Shown: one piece after another, positions 33,501 through 40,033 of the stretch
How positions within the stretch are numbered: the first letter of the stretch is position 1
Layout: each line of letters starts with the position of its first letter
DNA from: Geobacter sp.
Lineage (GTDB): Bacteria; Desulfobacterota; Desulfuromonadia; Geobacterales; Pseudopelobacteraceae
Length of the DNA stretch: 57,128 nucleotides
Assembly (NCBI GenBank): GCA_009684515.1
Contig: WKKS01000015.1
Location: forward strand, 1-57,128
Reading direction: 5' to 3'
Translations under genes and position numbers: made by a program
Notes under the pieces: model-generated
What the model saw: the letters and a program-made list of their open reading frames with translations, nothing else
Databases searched by the model: none
Told to the model about the DNA's origin: nothing

Positions 33501-33705
33501 CAGTCTTGATATCTCGCATACCAACTTTTTGGGGGTCCGCGACCTGAGTGTCACGATTGCCCCCAGTCAGAACCGGATTGCAATTGACCATCTGCTGAAT
33601 TCCATCAAGGAGGCGACGGTGCGGGGCAAGAGTTCCGGTGGCGCCGCAGGAAAGGGTGCGCCAGCCACCGCTCCGGTTGAAACTGAATTCAAGTGGGATG
33701 AATGA
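30514..33705 (+). CDS. AsmA-like (YdbH/TamB group) inner-membrane-anchored protein
   Basis: The 1063-residue protein has one N-terminal membrane helix (KILLYTAIVLVGLAIILPVAL, residues 11-31) and then a long periplasmic beta-rich region of repeated short strands, starting with the AsmA-type sequence RISGMISDVIGQPVVIEQIDL and VANPEGFP. AsmA-family proteins are bridge-like lipid-transfer proteins that carry phospholipid between inner and outer membranes; that is family knowledge. The C-terminus is rich in Gly/Ala/Pro. The next gene, 58 bases on, encodes a DUF1318 lipoprotein, an arrangement reminiscent of E. coli ydbH-ynbE-ydbL. The ribosome binding site (GGAAAATATCCGA) is weak. Confidence 0.85.
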   Translation: MKNPITGKCKKILLYTAIVLVGLAIILPVALTKYIATPHAASRISGMISDVIGQPVVIEQIDLSGGALHLKGLSVANPEGFPLSRLLSVDSMTIIPLWLKLLSGHRTFEKIELEGIAVDLQKNSGGVWNFSQMQRRFSSVKPSSAEILIHQLKITRGALQINDQRLAGLSLNVSDFANKGSEKSGFNLAFDDPGHNHYTLSGKARLDKEPELDLSLSSSSVSLKSLSGLLRSKSGYLPEQGNATLLVTANLRNGIVNARGEVGFSAASLPAVATGKAFGGNLTLVAGYDLRKDVLTIETLTLHLNKLLAIRASGTVRELKRAKSFVIDAGVDEIDVASIYPLFPQLAHGKITIGGRLDKSSLHLTGNAADGISSATGRIGFSHGLLKQGERLIFNDLTVNTVISSRGKSVVAVGKATQTKSEAGALLEALDAPFQVTFDGHLKSIKAKIPALSAKVKGVSLTARAFYADEIGVMEGAAVRGKDFTVSLARLSIRLPVKQVLSRFVRYPVIADFSGCDLQRGDALLKKLSGKIRGAYVYNPEGKWLEGTAQLAAEKVAWQGKEAGAPAINAAFSKAGGKADFTATLLGGSIKGDAVFNPFAPLEKVGFRLNAKGIRLAGVSKYAGIKGDLALSGGTLDTVCNGRYAKSDGLFCHLEAAGNNIAVTGKGGKSLLSSGGAIVNGDLSGKKLVLNQLLLTAGKDLVLNASGAIENANLPARQGRIAFNVPSTSLAALVDTFINAMPRSIQEATVKGGLATEGTINLQEGKILVDGAVTLANIGIDAPSGNMKVSGINGLLPLSLDLSGKVVAKPPNSSSFNRQNYASLMEQLRRKTEKVETITIVSASFSGLNLDSVKLRLRASRGVTEIISLDSSLYGGTLLGKGFITAQNGILYRGDMLINELSLVQLCKAFPAIAGYISGKIDGVLSIQGKGKQLTGISGFTEFWARETAGEKMLVSKEFLQRLSGKKLSGFFFSSDRAYDHAGIKASLEKGYLTFDSLDISHTNFLGVRDLSVTIAPSQNRIAIDHLLNSIKEATVRGKSSGGAAGKGAPATAPVETEFKWDE

Positions 33706-33763
33706 CTTTATTTATCTGCCGGATGCGCTATAATCTACGGACACTCAAATGGAGGGTAAAAAT

Positions 33764-34420
33764 ATGAAACTTTTGAAATGGCTGTTGGCCGGTGGATGCG
33801 GGCTGCTGTTTTCCTGTGCGATTATAACAGTAAATGTTTATTTTCCCGAAAAGGCGGTCAAGGATGCCTACAAATCGCTTGACGAAATGCTCCTGAAAAA
33901 TGAAGGGGAGAAACTGCCCGGCCCTGAAAAAGCGCCGGTCTTGGAACCGGTGCCGCCTCGACCTGGGCAGCAGAGCAGGCTGTTTGACAGGCTGCCGGGT
34001 TTCTCTTTCATCCCGGCTGCCCATGCCGCGGAGAGCGGTGATGATCTGGCAATCGAGCTGGGGAGTATGCCCGAGGTTGTTGCTGCCTATGCTGAAATGA
34101 GCCAGAGGCTGCCTGCTCTGGATGCTCTCTTTGACAGCGGGGCGGTCGGAACGACCAGCCAGGGTCTGGTGACTGTGCGTGACAAGGCAAAGGTCACTGC
34201 TCAGGATGAAGCGGCGGTTGCTGCGGAAAACAGGAATCGCAAGACGGTCATCGGCAGCATGGCGAAAGCGATACTGAAAATTACCAAGCAGGAAGCAACC
34301 AAAGCCGCGCTTGATCAGACCATGGGCAAGGCTGCGGCGACATATGCCGAAACAAGGCGTGAAGCTTCAAAACCGGGTTGGTGGATGCAGCTTCAGAACG
34401 GTAAGTGGGTTCAGAAGTAA
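33764..34420 (+). CDS. DUF1318 (YdbL-like) lipoprotein
   Basis: The 218-residue protein starts at ATG 33764 (MKLLKWLLAGG), with GGAGGG seven bases upstream. A lipobox-like LLFSC places the acylated Cys near residue 18. VNVYFPEKAVKDAYKSLDEML follows and is typical of DUF1318/YdbL proteins. A Pro-rich linker and a helical Ala-rich C-terminal region come next, ending WWMQLQNGKWVQK. It likely acts with the AsmA-like protein upstream in envelope lipid transfer, as YnbE/YdbL do with YdbH; this is inference. A strong terminator follows. Confidence 0.8.
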   Translation: MKLLKWLLAGGCGLLFSCAIITVNVYFPEKAVKDAYKSLDEMLLKNEGEKLPGPEKAPVLEPVPPRPGQQSRLFDRLPGFSFIPAAHAAESGDDLAIELGSMPEVVAAYAEMSQRLPALDALFDSGAVGTTSQGLVTVRDKAKVTAQDEAAVAAENRNRKTVIGSMAKAILKITKQEATKAALDQTMGKAAATYAETRREASKPGWWMQLQNGKWVQK

Positions 34421-34440
34421 GCAGTAATGGAAGCAAAAAG

Positions 34441-34480
34441 AAAAAGCCGCCCCCCTGTCCAGGAAGGCGGCTTTTTTTTG
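34441..34480. terminator. Bidirectional Rho-independent terminator
   Basis: AAAAAGCCGCC and GGCGGCTTTTTTTT form a stem with A and T tracts on both sides. It ends the DUF1318 gene from the left and the AhpD-like gene from the right. Confidence 0.9.
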
Positions 34481-34501
34481 TCTGGTGCAGTGGCAATAAG
34501 T

Positions 34502-34822
34502 TTATGCCTGTTTTTCAAGCATTTCATCGACCCATGACAAAGCGGCTGCCACGGTTGGAAAGCCGATGGTGCTGGTGAGTACGATGATGGCGTGGTGGAT
34601 TTCATCGATGGTCGCACCGGATTCTTTGGCCCGTGCGGCATGGCTGCAGACGGAACCTCTGGAATGAATCGCTGCTGCCGCACCCAGCTGGATCAGGTGC
34701 CCGGTTTTTTCATCCAGCGGACCGGAAGTGCGGGCCGCCTTGCTCATTGCCTCGACCGCCCCGATCAGTTCGGGGTGACGCTCCTTTAATTTTAGGTAGA
34801 GTGGGGCCGGTTGCTGTGTCAT
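34502..34822 (-). CDS. Carboxymuconolactone decarboxylase / AhpD-like protein
   Basis: The 106-residue helical protein has the CMD/AhpD core: EKTGHLIQLGAAAAIHSRG, then VCSHAARAKESGATIDEIHHAI. AhpD proteins use a CxxC pair; here the motif is CSHAA with a single Cys and a following His, so peroxidase-type redox cycling by two cysteines is not possible. The role may be a decarboxylase-like or redox accessory one. AAAGGAGAG lies before the ATG. Confidence 0.85.
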   Translation of the reverse strand: MTQQPAPLYLKLKERHPELIGAVEAMSKAARTSGPLDEKTGHLIQLGAAAAIHSRGSVCSHAARAKESGATIDEIHHAIIVLTSTIGFPTVAAALSWVDEMLEKQA

Positions 34823-34983
34823 TTGATCTCTCCTTTTTAGCTTGGATTTGGATTGCGTGGCGGTCGCTCTGAATACATCGCCGCCGTTGTTGGTTCATAA
34901 CAGGAGATTAACACCAATCGAGTTGAGTGCAATAGATGAATTTTGAGGTGAAGGTTGATTTTGCTGCTTCGGATTTATAAATA

Positions 34984-35012
34984 AAAACGGTGCAACCGTC
35001 TGGCTGCACCGC
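34984..35012 (-). terminator. Rho-independent terminator
   Basis: On the minus strand CGGTGCA and TGCACCG form a stem followed by TTTTTAT, 30 bases after the stop of the second PEP-CTERM gene. Confidence 0.8.
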
Positions 35013-35041
35013 AAATTAACTGTAATAAAAACCGACAGATA

Positions 35042-35737
35042 TCAGGCTCTTTTTCTTCTCCAAAATGCCAAGCCACCAAGTCCTGCACAAAGCAGCAATA
35101 TGGTGGACGGTTCTGGGACTGGCGTGGAGGTGGGTTCAGGGGTTAATTTCAGGCTGCCTCCATTTCCTACGGACTGCATTCGGACATATTCGGAACCAGT
35201 GAGGCCGCTGCCTATGGCATCGGGTGTCGGGTCAAGTACAGGAGTCGAGGCAAAAGTCATCGTGAGAATTGCATCAGTGAAATAATTTGGTTTGGCAGAG
35301 AGTCCTTGGGTCGCAGCCGGGTTATAAAGAGCGCCCTTAATGTCCTTCAGGTAATTTAAATAATCCATAGTGACACCTGCTTGTGTGGTTCCAAGTTTCC
35401 ATTTGTAGCTACTTGTATTGATGCTTGAACCAATTGTAATTGGTGTGGTTGCGGATTGGGAGGCATAGGCAGTCAATAGCCAGTTGGTCACGGAGTTGTT
35501 GGAGTCCAGGTTGAACCCGAACCCGGTTATTCCGGGGGCATTGATGCCGGACCCATCTACCAGAGTGGTTGGAGAAGTGTTTTTCAAGATCATGGTTAAA
35601 GTGTTTCCGGATATTGAAATGTCCATTGTTGCAGACCCAAGTCCCCCATTGTCTATGCCGGAAAAATTATAGGTTGTGGCGAATGAACTGACTGCCGATG
35701 CCACAAACATTATGGCGGCAATAATTAACTTTTTCAC
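35042..35737 (-). CDS. PEP-CTERM sorting-domain protein
   Basis: The 231-residue protein has a signal peptide (MKKLIIAAIMFVASAVSSFA) and a C-terminal VPEPSTI, hydrophobic helix and basic FWRRKRA tail: the exosortase signal. The body is beta-rich with GFGFNLDSNNSVTNW, and a Pro/Thr stretch (PEPTSTPVPEP) precedes the sorting helix. AAGGAG precedes the ATG. A full-consensus sigma-54 promoter lies about 44 bases upstream and a terminator follows, so it is a single-gene unit probably controlled by PrsR despite lying 16 kb from prsR. Confidence 0.88.
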   Translation of the reverse strand: MKKLIIAAIMFVASAVSSFATTYNFSGIDNGGLGSATMDISISGNTLTMILKNTSPTTLVDGSGINAPGITGFGFNLDSNNSVTNWLLTAYASQSATTPITIGSSINTSSYKWKLGTTQAGVTMDYLNYLKDIKGALYNPAATQGLSAKPNYFTDAILTMTFASTPVLDPTPDAIGSGLTGSEYVRMQSVGNGGSLKLTPEPTSTPVPEPSTILLLCAGLGGLAFWRRKRA

Positions 35738-35780
35738 GAGCTATCTCCTTAATACAATGCTGTCAGTTATTTAACGTAAA

Positions 35781-35796
35781 AGCAATTTTAGTGCCA
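35781..35796 (-). promoter_or_regulatory. Sigma-54 (-24/-12) promoter, full consensus
   Basis: On the minus strand TGGCAC-TAAAA-TTGCT matches TGGCAC-N5-TTGCW completely. The predicted start point is about 35770, 33 bases before the PEP-CTERM ATG. No other gene shares it. The stretch 35797-35992 upstream holds no gene and should contain any PrsR site. Confidence 0.88.
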
Positions 35797-35992
35797 GTGT
35801 TGTTTGTGATAATTCTGGCAACTTAATACGTTATCTGTCAGCAGTGTTATTTATGTCGAAAGTGTGATTTTGGTCAGCTGAATTCGCGCTTGAGTAAGCC
35901 GAGTGCTCTTGTGGAAAATTATCTGTCAGCATGTCATTGAATTTAATCCCGGAGACTTTTCAAATGTGGCTGTTGTGTGCTGAGTAGTTATA

Positions 35993-36298
35993 TCACTTAC
36001 CAAAGGCGCTTAAAAACTGCTGGAGGAGTTGGGGAGCGTTTGATTTAATGGCACCACCCATGAAATCCATGATTCCCGGACGGTAACCTTCATTCCAGAT
36101 TTTGTTGAACATTGCAGCACTTGTTTTGCAGATGCAATCAGCATCATCAACGGTTTTTCCATTCTGGACAGAGCAACCTTCTTCGTCGAGCGTTACGGTT
36201 TTCTTGATGTCGTCAACTGAGAAATAAAATATCGTTGGTACTCCGAATACACCCTTATGGTAGCTGTCCTGCAACGACTTGAAAATGCTTTCAGGCAT
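35993..36298 (-). CDS. SCP2-like sterol/lipid-binding domain protein
   Basis: The 101-residue protein starts at MPESIFKSLQDSY (ATG 36298, AAGGAGGG six bases upstream). It follows the SCP2 fold: GVPTIFYFSVDDIKK, DCICKTSAAMFNKIWNEGYRPGIMDFM and a C-terminal hydrophobic helix, as in small SCP2 proteins that bind acyl-CoA or sterols. It lies downstream of the fadL-type gene on the same strand, across a hairpin at 36405, which suggests a lipid-handling role. Confidence 0.72.
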   Translation of the reverse strand: MPESIFKSLQDSYHKGVFGVPTIFYFSVDDIKKTVTLDEEGCSVQNGKTVDDADCICKTSAAMFNKIWNEGYRPGIMDFMGGAIKSNAPQLLQQFLSAFGK

Positions 36299-36404
36299 GT
36301 TGGCCCTCCTTAAAATATATTCTGAGCGATATGACGTTGTAGTGCGGATTATCTTTGATTTTCGAAACAATCCCTCCTCGCAATCAATCCGCTGATTGTA
36401 AAGT

Positions 36405-36431
36405 AGAGCGGGGGCCGTTGGCCCCCGCTCT
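36405..36431 (-). terminator. GC-rich hairpin after fadL
   Basis: AGAGCGGGGGC and GCCCCCGCTCT form a perfect 11-bp stem with a 5-base loop. On the minus strand the trailing T tract is weak (ACTTTAC), so it may only attenuate read-through into the SCP2-like gene. Confidence 0.6.
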
Positions 36432-36457
36432 AAAAACTTTGACTACTCAGCTGGCTG

Positions 36458-37747
36458 TTAAAATTTGTAGGTAACTGACACGGCGAACAGGTGGGCATCG
36501 CTTTTAAATGTACCGGCCTCTTTGGCGTTGGCTACAGTACGGTCAACCCAATGCACCCACATGTAGGCCAGATCTATGGAGCCAAACTCGTTGTGCAGTC
36601 CTGAGCCTATGCTGAAGTTATGACGGTCGGCATCCGGCAGCTCGGGGCTGAGAGTGGTGCTGGGTGTCGGGCTGTTGTCATAGGCATAGCCGGCGCGCAG
36701 ATCAAATTTAGGAGTCACAGCATATTGTGCGCCGAAGCGGTAGGCCCAGACATCTTCCCAGTTTTTGGCATCCGGTTTGTTATTGAAGGCTGCCGCCATT
36801 GGAGCCTGGAATTTGAGCTCCAGTTTGTTGTAGCTGCTCCAACCGGTACGATCTGCATCAAACTCCAAGGTCAACTGTTCAACCGGCTTCCAGGCCACGC
36901 CGAGTGTAATGGCATCCGGGAGGGTTATGCTGGTTGAGGCTGTCGATTTGAGTTTGTTAGTCAGCCCAAGTGCCGGATTTGCACCGAGTGCGGTGGTTGC
37001 CAGATAAGTGGCGTCACCTTCAAGATCAAGCTTGATTTCGCTACGGTACGCAGCTCCGAAACTGAGGTTAGAGAGCGGTTTCCACTGCAGGCCGAAGTTG
37101 TAGCCATATCCTGTTCCGGTTGCGTCGGCACCCAAAGTACCCAGCTCCGCATAACTCCCGCCGAGTGACGGCGGTAATTGGGCATACGCCATCTTCTGCA
37201 TTGAAACCTGGGCGTAGGTTACGTCCAGGCCGCCGGCCACCGCCAGTTTCCAGTCGTCATTGCGATAGGCGACAGTCGGCTGGAAATTGATCGGCTTGAT
37301 GGATATCTCCTGAATACTGTCTCGAAACTCACTGCTGGCATCCCAGCGCTTTGCCAGCGGATGAAACGAGTTGATTCCCAAACCGAAAGTGAGTGGTATG
37401 CTTTCCAGGGAGGCGGTGGCGTAAACGGTTGGCGCGATGAAAATGTCGCGATTGGCCTTTTCGGAAACCTGGGTTGTGCCGCTCAGTTTTGTGGTGCCGT
37501 TAAATTGTGTCTGCGGCACAAGGATTGTTGTGCTGCCGATCTGCAGCTGATTTCCCTTCTGGAATGCGATTCCGGCCGGGTTGTAGGCCAGTGCGGAGGC
37601 ATCGTCCGCCTGGGCGGCAAAGGCGTTGCCCATCGCCATGGCCTTGGCCCCCTGTTCTGCAACCTTGAACCCCGCACCAAACGATATGCTTGCCGTCCCC
37701 ACCACTGCTGTTGCAATGCATGATGCCACTACGATTTTCCTTTTCAT
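36458..37747 (-). CDS. fadL: FadL-type outer-membrane fatty acid transporter
   Basis: The 429-residue porin has a signal peptide ending SFGAG and the FadL/OmpP1 N-terminal hatch sequence GFKVAEQGAKAMAMGNAFAA followed by ADDASALAYNPAG. The rest alternates as beta-strands and ends in Tyr-Lys-Phe (SVTYKF), the outer-membrane targeting signature. It brings long-chain fatty acids or other hydrophobic molecules across the outer membrane. It diverges from the fadD operon, and its promoter carries the same palindrome as fadD. AAGGAG precedes the ATG. Confidence 0.9.
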   Translation of the reverse strand: MKRKIVVASCIATAVVGTASISFGAGFKVAEQGAKAMAMGNAFAAQADDASALAYNPAGIAFQKGNQLQIGSTTILVPQTQFNGTTKLSGTTQVSEKANRDIFIAPTVYATASLESIPLTFGLGINSFHPLAKRWDASSEFRDSIQEISIKPINFQPTVAYRNDDWKLAVAGGLDVTYAQVSMQKMAYAQLPPSLGGSYAELGTLGADATGTGYGYNFGLQWKPLSNLSFGAAYRSEIKLDLEGDATYLATTALGANPALGLTNKLKSTASTSITLPDAITLGVAWKPVEQLTLEFDADRTGWSSYNKLELKFQAPMAAAFNNKPDAKNWEDVWAYRFGAQYAVTPKFDLRAGYAYDNSPTPSTTLSPELPDADRHNFSIGSGLHNEFGSIDLAYMWVHWVDRTVANAKEAGTFKSDAHLFAVSVTYKF

Positions 37748-37817
37748 GTTAGACTCCTTTCTTGGTGATGCGAACTTGTTCGTTGGCTGCGGCTACCGTA
37801 AAACACTATTTTAGCAA

Positions 37818-37847
37818 AATCTAAATGACCTTAACGCGCATGTCAAG
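37818..37847 (-). promoter_or_regulatory. fadL promoter with regulon palindrome
   Basis: On the minus strand CTTGACAT-GC-GCGTTAAG (37847 to 37830) overlaps a -35 TTGACA, and 17 bases on stands TAGATT as -10 (37823-37818). The same layout occurs before fadD and before the gene at 56999. The predicted transcript start is near 37811, 64 bases before the ATG. Confidence 0.75.
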
Positions 37848-38122
37848 TAGAAAATTTAAAAAAATACCTTAGCATTGCAGCTGTTGATTTGGCTGGGTTA
37901 TGGCATGTAAAAGAGCGTTGGTATAGTGCAAATAGCGTTAAAAACAGTTGTGTTACAGCCAGTGCTACTACTTTTGCATATTAGTGTAATTAAATATAAT
38001 ATTTTACGAGGGCTGGATAACCGGTTTTACATGATAGGAAAAAGTCAATGGTGGAAGCAGTAAACGGTTTTTGCTTGTATTGGAGTATTTGGAGTAAGAC
38101 AGAAAAATAAAATGAGTTTATA
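37848..38122. other. Non-coding divergent region between fadL and fadD
   Basis: No gene is seen between the two palindromic operators. The region is AT-rich and has no further recognisable site. Confidence 0.5.
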
Positions 38123-38152
38123 CTTGACATGAATGTCAAGGTTATGTAGCTT
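38123..38152 (+). promoter_or_regulatory. fadD promoter with regulon palindrome
   Basis: CTTGACAT-GA-ATGTCAAG (38123-38140) is a perfect palindrome covering the -35 TTGACA; TAGCTT 17 bases later is the -10. A bound repressor would block RNA polymerase. The start point would be near 38159, which excludes the longer fadD frame beginning with TTG at 38152. Confidence 0.78.
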
Positions 38153-38184
38153 TGTGTAAAATAAACCAGCACTGGTGGTGGTGT

Positions 38185-39996
38185 ATGAACCAAGCTCCCT
38201 TCAAATCAATTCCCGACCTGCTGCGAACAAATGCTTCCAAATTCCGGGAGCGGCTGGCCCTCAAATATCGCAAGCAGGGCAAATATGTCACCTTGAGTTA
38301 TGCCGAGTATTACGAACGGGCGCTTATGGTTTCGCGCGGCTTGAAAAAACTGGATATCAAGCCGGGTGACAGGGTGGCCATACTTTCGGAGAACCGTGCC
38401 GGCTGGGTGATAGCCGACATGGGCATCCTGTGTGCGCGTGCCGTTACAGTCCCGATTTATCCAACAAATACCCCGGAGCAGATTGAATACATGCTCAACC
38501 ATTCCGGAGCCAGGATAGTGTTTGTTTCCGGTAAGTTCCTGTACGGCCAGTTACTGAAAATCAAGGATTCAATACCGGCGGTCGAACTGGTGATCTCGTT
38601 TGAGAGATTTCTTGGGGGGACGGCTCTGCCTGTTTGCACCTTTTATCAGATGTCCGAGATAGACACGCCGATCAGTGCCGAAGAAAGAATGGATCTTGAG
38701 GCTGGAATAGATTGTATAGCCCCGGAGGATATGCTGACTCTTATTTATACGTCCGGCACAACCGGTGTGCCGAAGGGGGTTATGCTCACTCATAACAATA
38801 TTCTGACCAATATCCAGTATCTGACTGAGCAGGCCGGTGTTATCACAGAGGATGAAGTGCTGTTGAGTTTCCTTCCGTTGAGTCACATCCTGGAAAGAAC
38901 GGCCGGTTACTACATGACGATTTTTAACGGCGCTCTGCTGGCATTCGCTGACAGCATTGAAAAAGTTCCGGAAAATATGATCGAGGTCAGGCCGACCTTG
39001 ATGGTGAGCGTACCGCGCCTGTTTGAAAAAATCTACCACCGGATTTATGAGAACGCCCATCAGATGCCGGTCATCAAAAGGAATCTGTTCCACTGGGCGG
39101 TGGATATCGGAAAGAAATTTGTCGAGGCCAAATACCTCCATAAACAGGTGCCGGCCCTGCTCGGTTTCAAATATTCAATTGCAGACCGGCTGGTGTTCAG
39201 CAAGGTGAGGGCCAAGTTCGGCGGAAACATGAAGCTGTTTTGTTGCGGCGGTGCACCGCTGGATAAGACAATCAATGAATTTTTCTGGGTGATCGGCATT
39301 CCGATTTTTGAGGGGTATGGCCTGACGGAGACAAGTCCGGCGCTCTGCTTCAATAATTTTGAACATGTCCGTTTTGGCTCTGTCGGAGTTGCATTAGCGC
39401 AAACTGAATTCAAAATCGCGCAAGATGGGGAAATTCTGGTCAGGGGTCCTCAGGTCATGCCCGGCTACTACAATGATCCGGCTGCCACCGCCGAGGCCAT
39501 TCAGGATGGCTGGTTCAAAACCGGAGACATAGGTCATCTGGATGGTGGGTTCGTCTATATAACCGATCGCAAGAAAGAGCTGATTATCACCGCTGGCGGC
39601 AAGAACATCCCCCCCCAGCCGGTTGAAAATGCCCTCAAGATGGATAAATATGTTACTTCGGCTTTCGTATACGGCGACCGCAAACCGTATCTGACCGCCC
39701 TGATAGTGCCGAATCTGGAGCGTTTGCTGGAATTTGCCAAAGAGAAGCATATTCATTATTACGTGATGGATGATCTGGTGATGAACGAGCAGGTTCAAAA
39801 ACTGTTCGAACAGAGAATCGCCGACATCAACTTGCGACTTGCCCAATATGAAAGCATCAAGAAATTCGTGCTGCTGGCCCATGATTTTTCTATCGAAGGT
39901 GGCGAATTGACCCCGACCTTGAAACTGAGGCGGAAGATCATTTATGAAAAATACAAGCAAAAGTTGGAGGATCTGTACATAGATCACAGCAATTGA
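38185..39996 (+). CDS. fadD: Long-chain acyl-CoA synthetase
   Basis: The 603-residue adenylate-forming enzyme activates fatty acids with ATP and CoA. Motifs: LTLIYTSGTTGVPKGVMLTH (P-loop), GYGLTETSP, GWFKTGDIGHLDGGFVYITD and the C-terminal lysine region DRKKELIITAGGKNIPPQ. I chose ATG 38185 (MNQAPFKSIPDLL) since the open frame's earlier TTG lies inside the promoter. It heads the long beta-oxidation operon. Confidence 0.92.
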   Translation: MNQAPFKSIPDLLRTNASKFRERLALKYRKQGKYVTLSYAEYYERALMVSRGLKKLDIKPGDRVAILSENRAGWVIADMGILCARAVTVPIYPTNTPEQIEYMLNHSGARIVFVSGKFLYGQLLKIKDSIPAVELVISFERFLGGTALPVCTFYQMSEIDTPISAEERMDLEAGIDCIAPEDMLTLIYTSGTTGVPKGVMLTHNNILTNIQYLTEQAGVITEDEVLLSFLPLSHILERTAGYYMTIFNGALLAFADSIEKVPENMIEVRPTLMVSVPRLFEKIYHRIYENAHQMPVIKRNLFHWAVDIGKKFVEAKYLHKQVPALLGFKYSIADRLVFSKVRAKFGGNMKLFCCGGAPLDKTINEFFWVIGIPIFEGYGLTETSPALCFNNFEHVRFGSVGVALAQTEFKIAQDGEILVRGPQVMPGYYNDPAATAEAIQDGWFKTGDIGHLDGGFVYITDRKKELIITAGGKNIPPQPVENALKMDKYVTSAFVYGDRKPYLTALIVPNLERLLEFAKEKHIHYYVMDDLVMNEQVQKLFEQRIADINLRLAQYESIKKFVLLAHDFSIEGGELTPTLKLRRKIIYEKYKQKLEDLYIDHSN

Positions 39997-40033
39997 TACG
40001 GAGTTGGATTCAGTCACCAAAAGGGGGAATATA

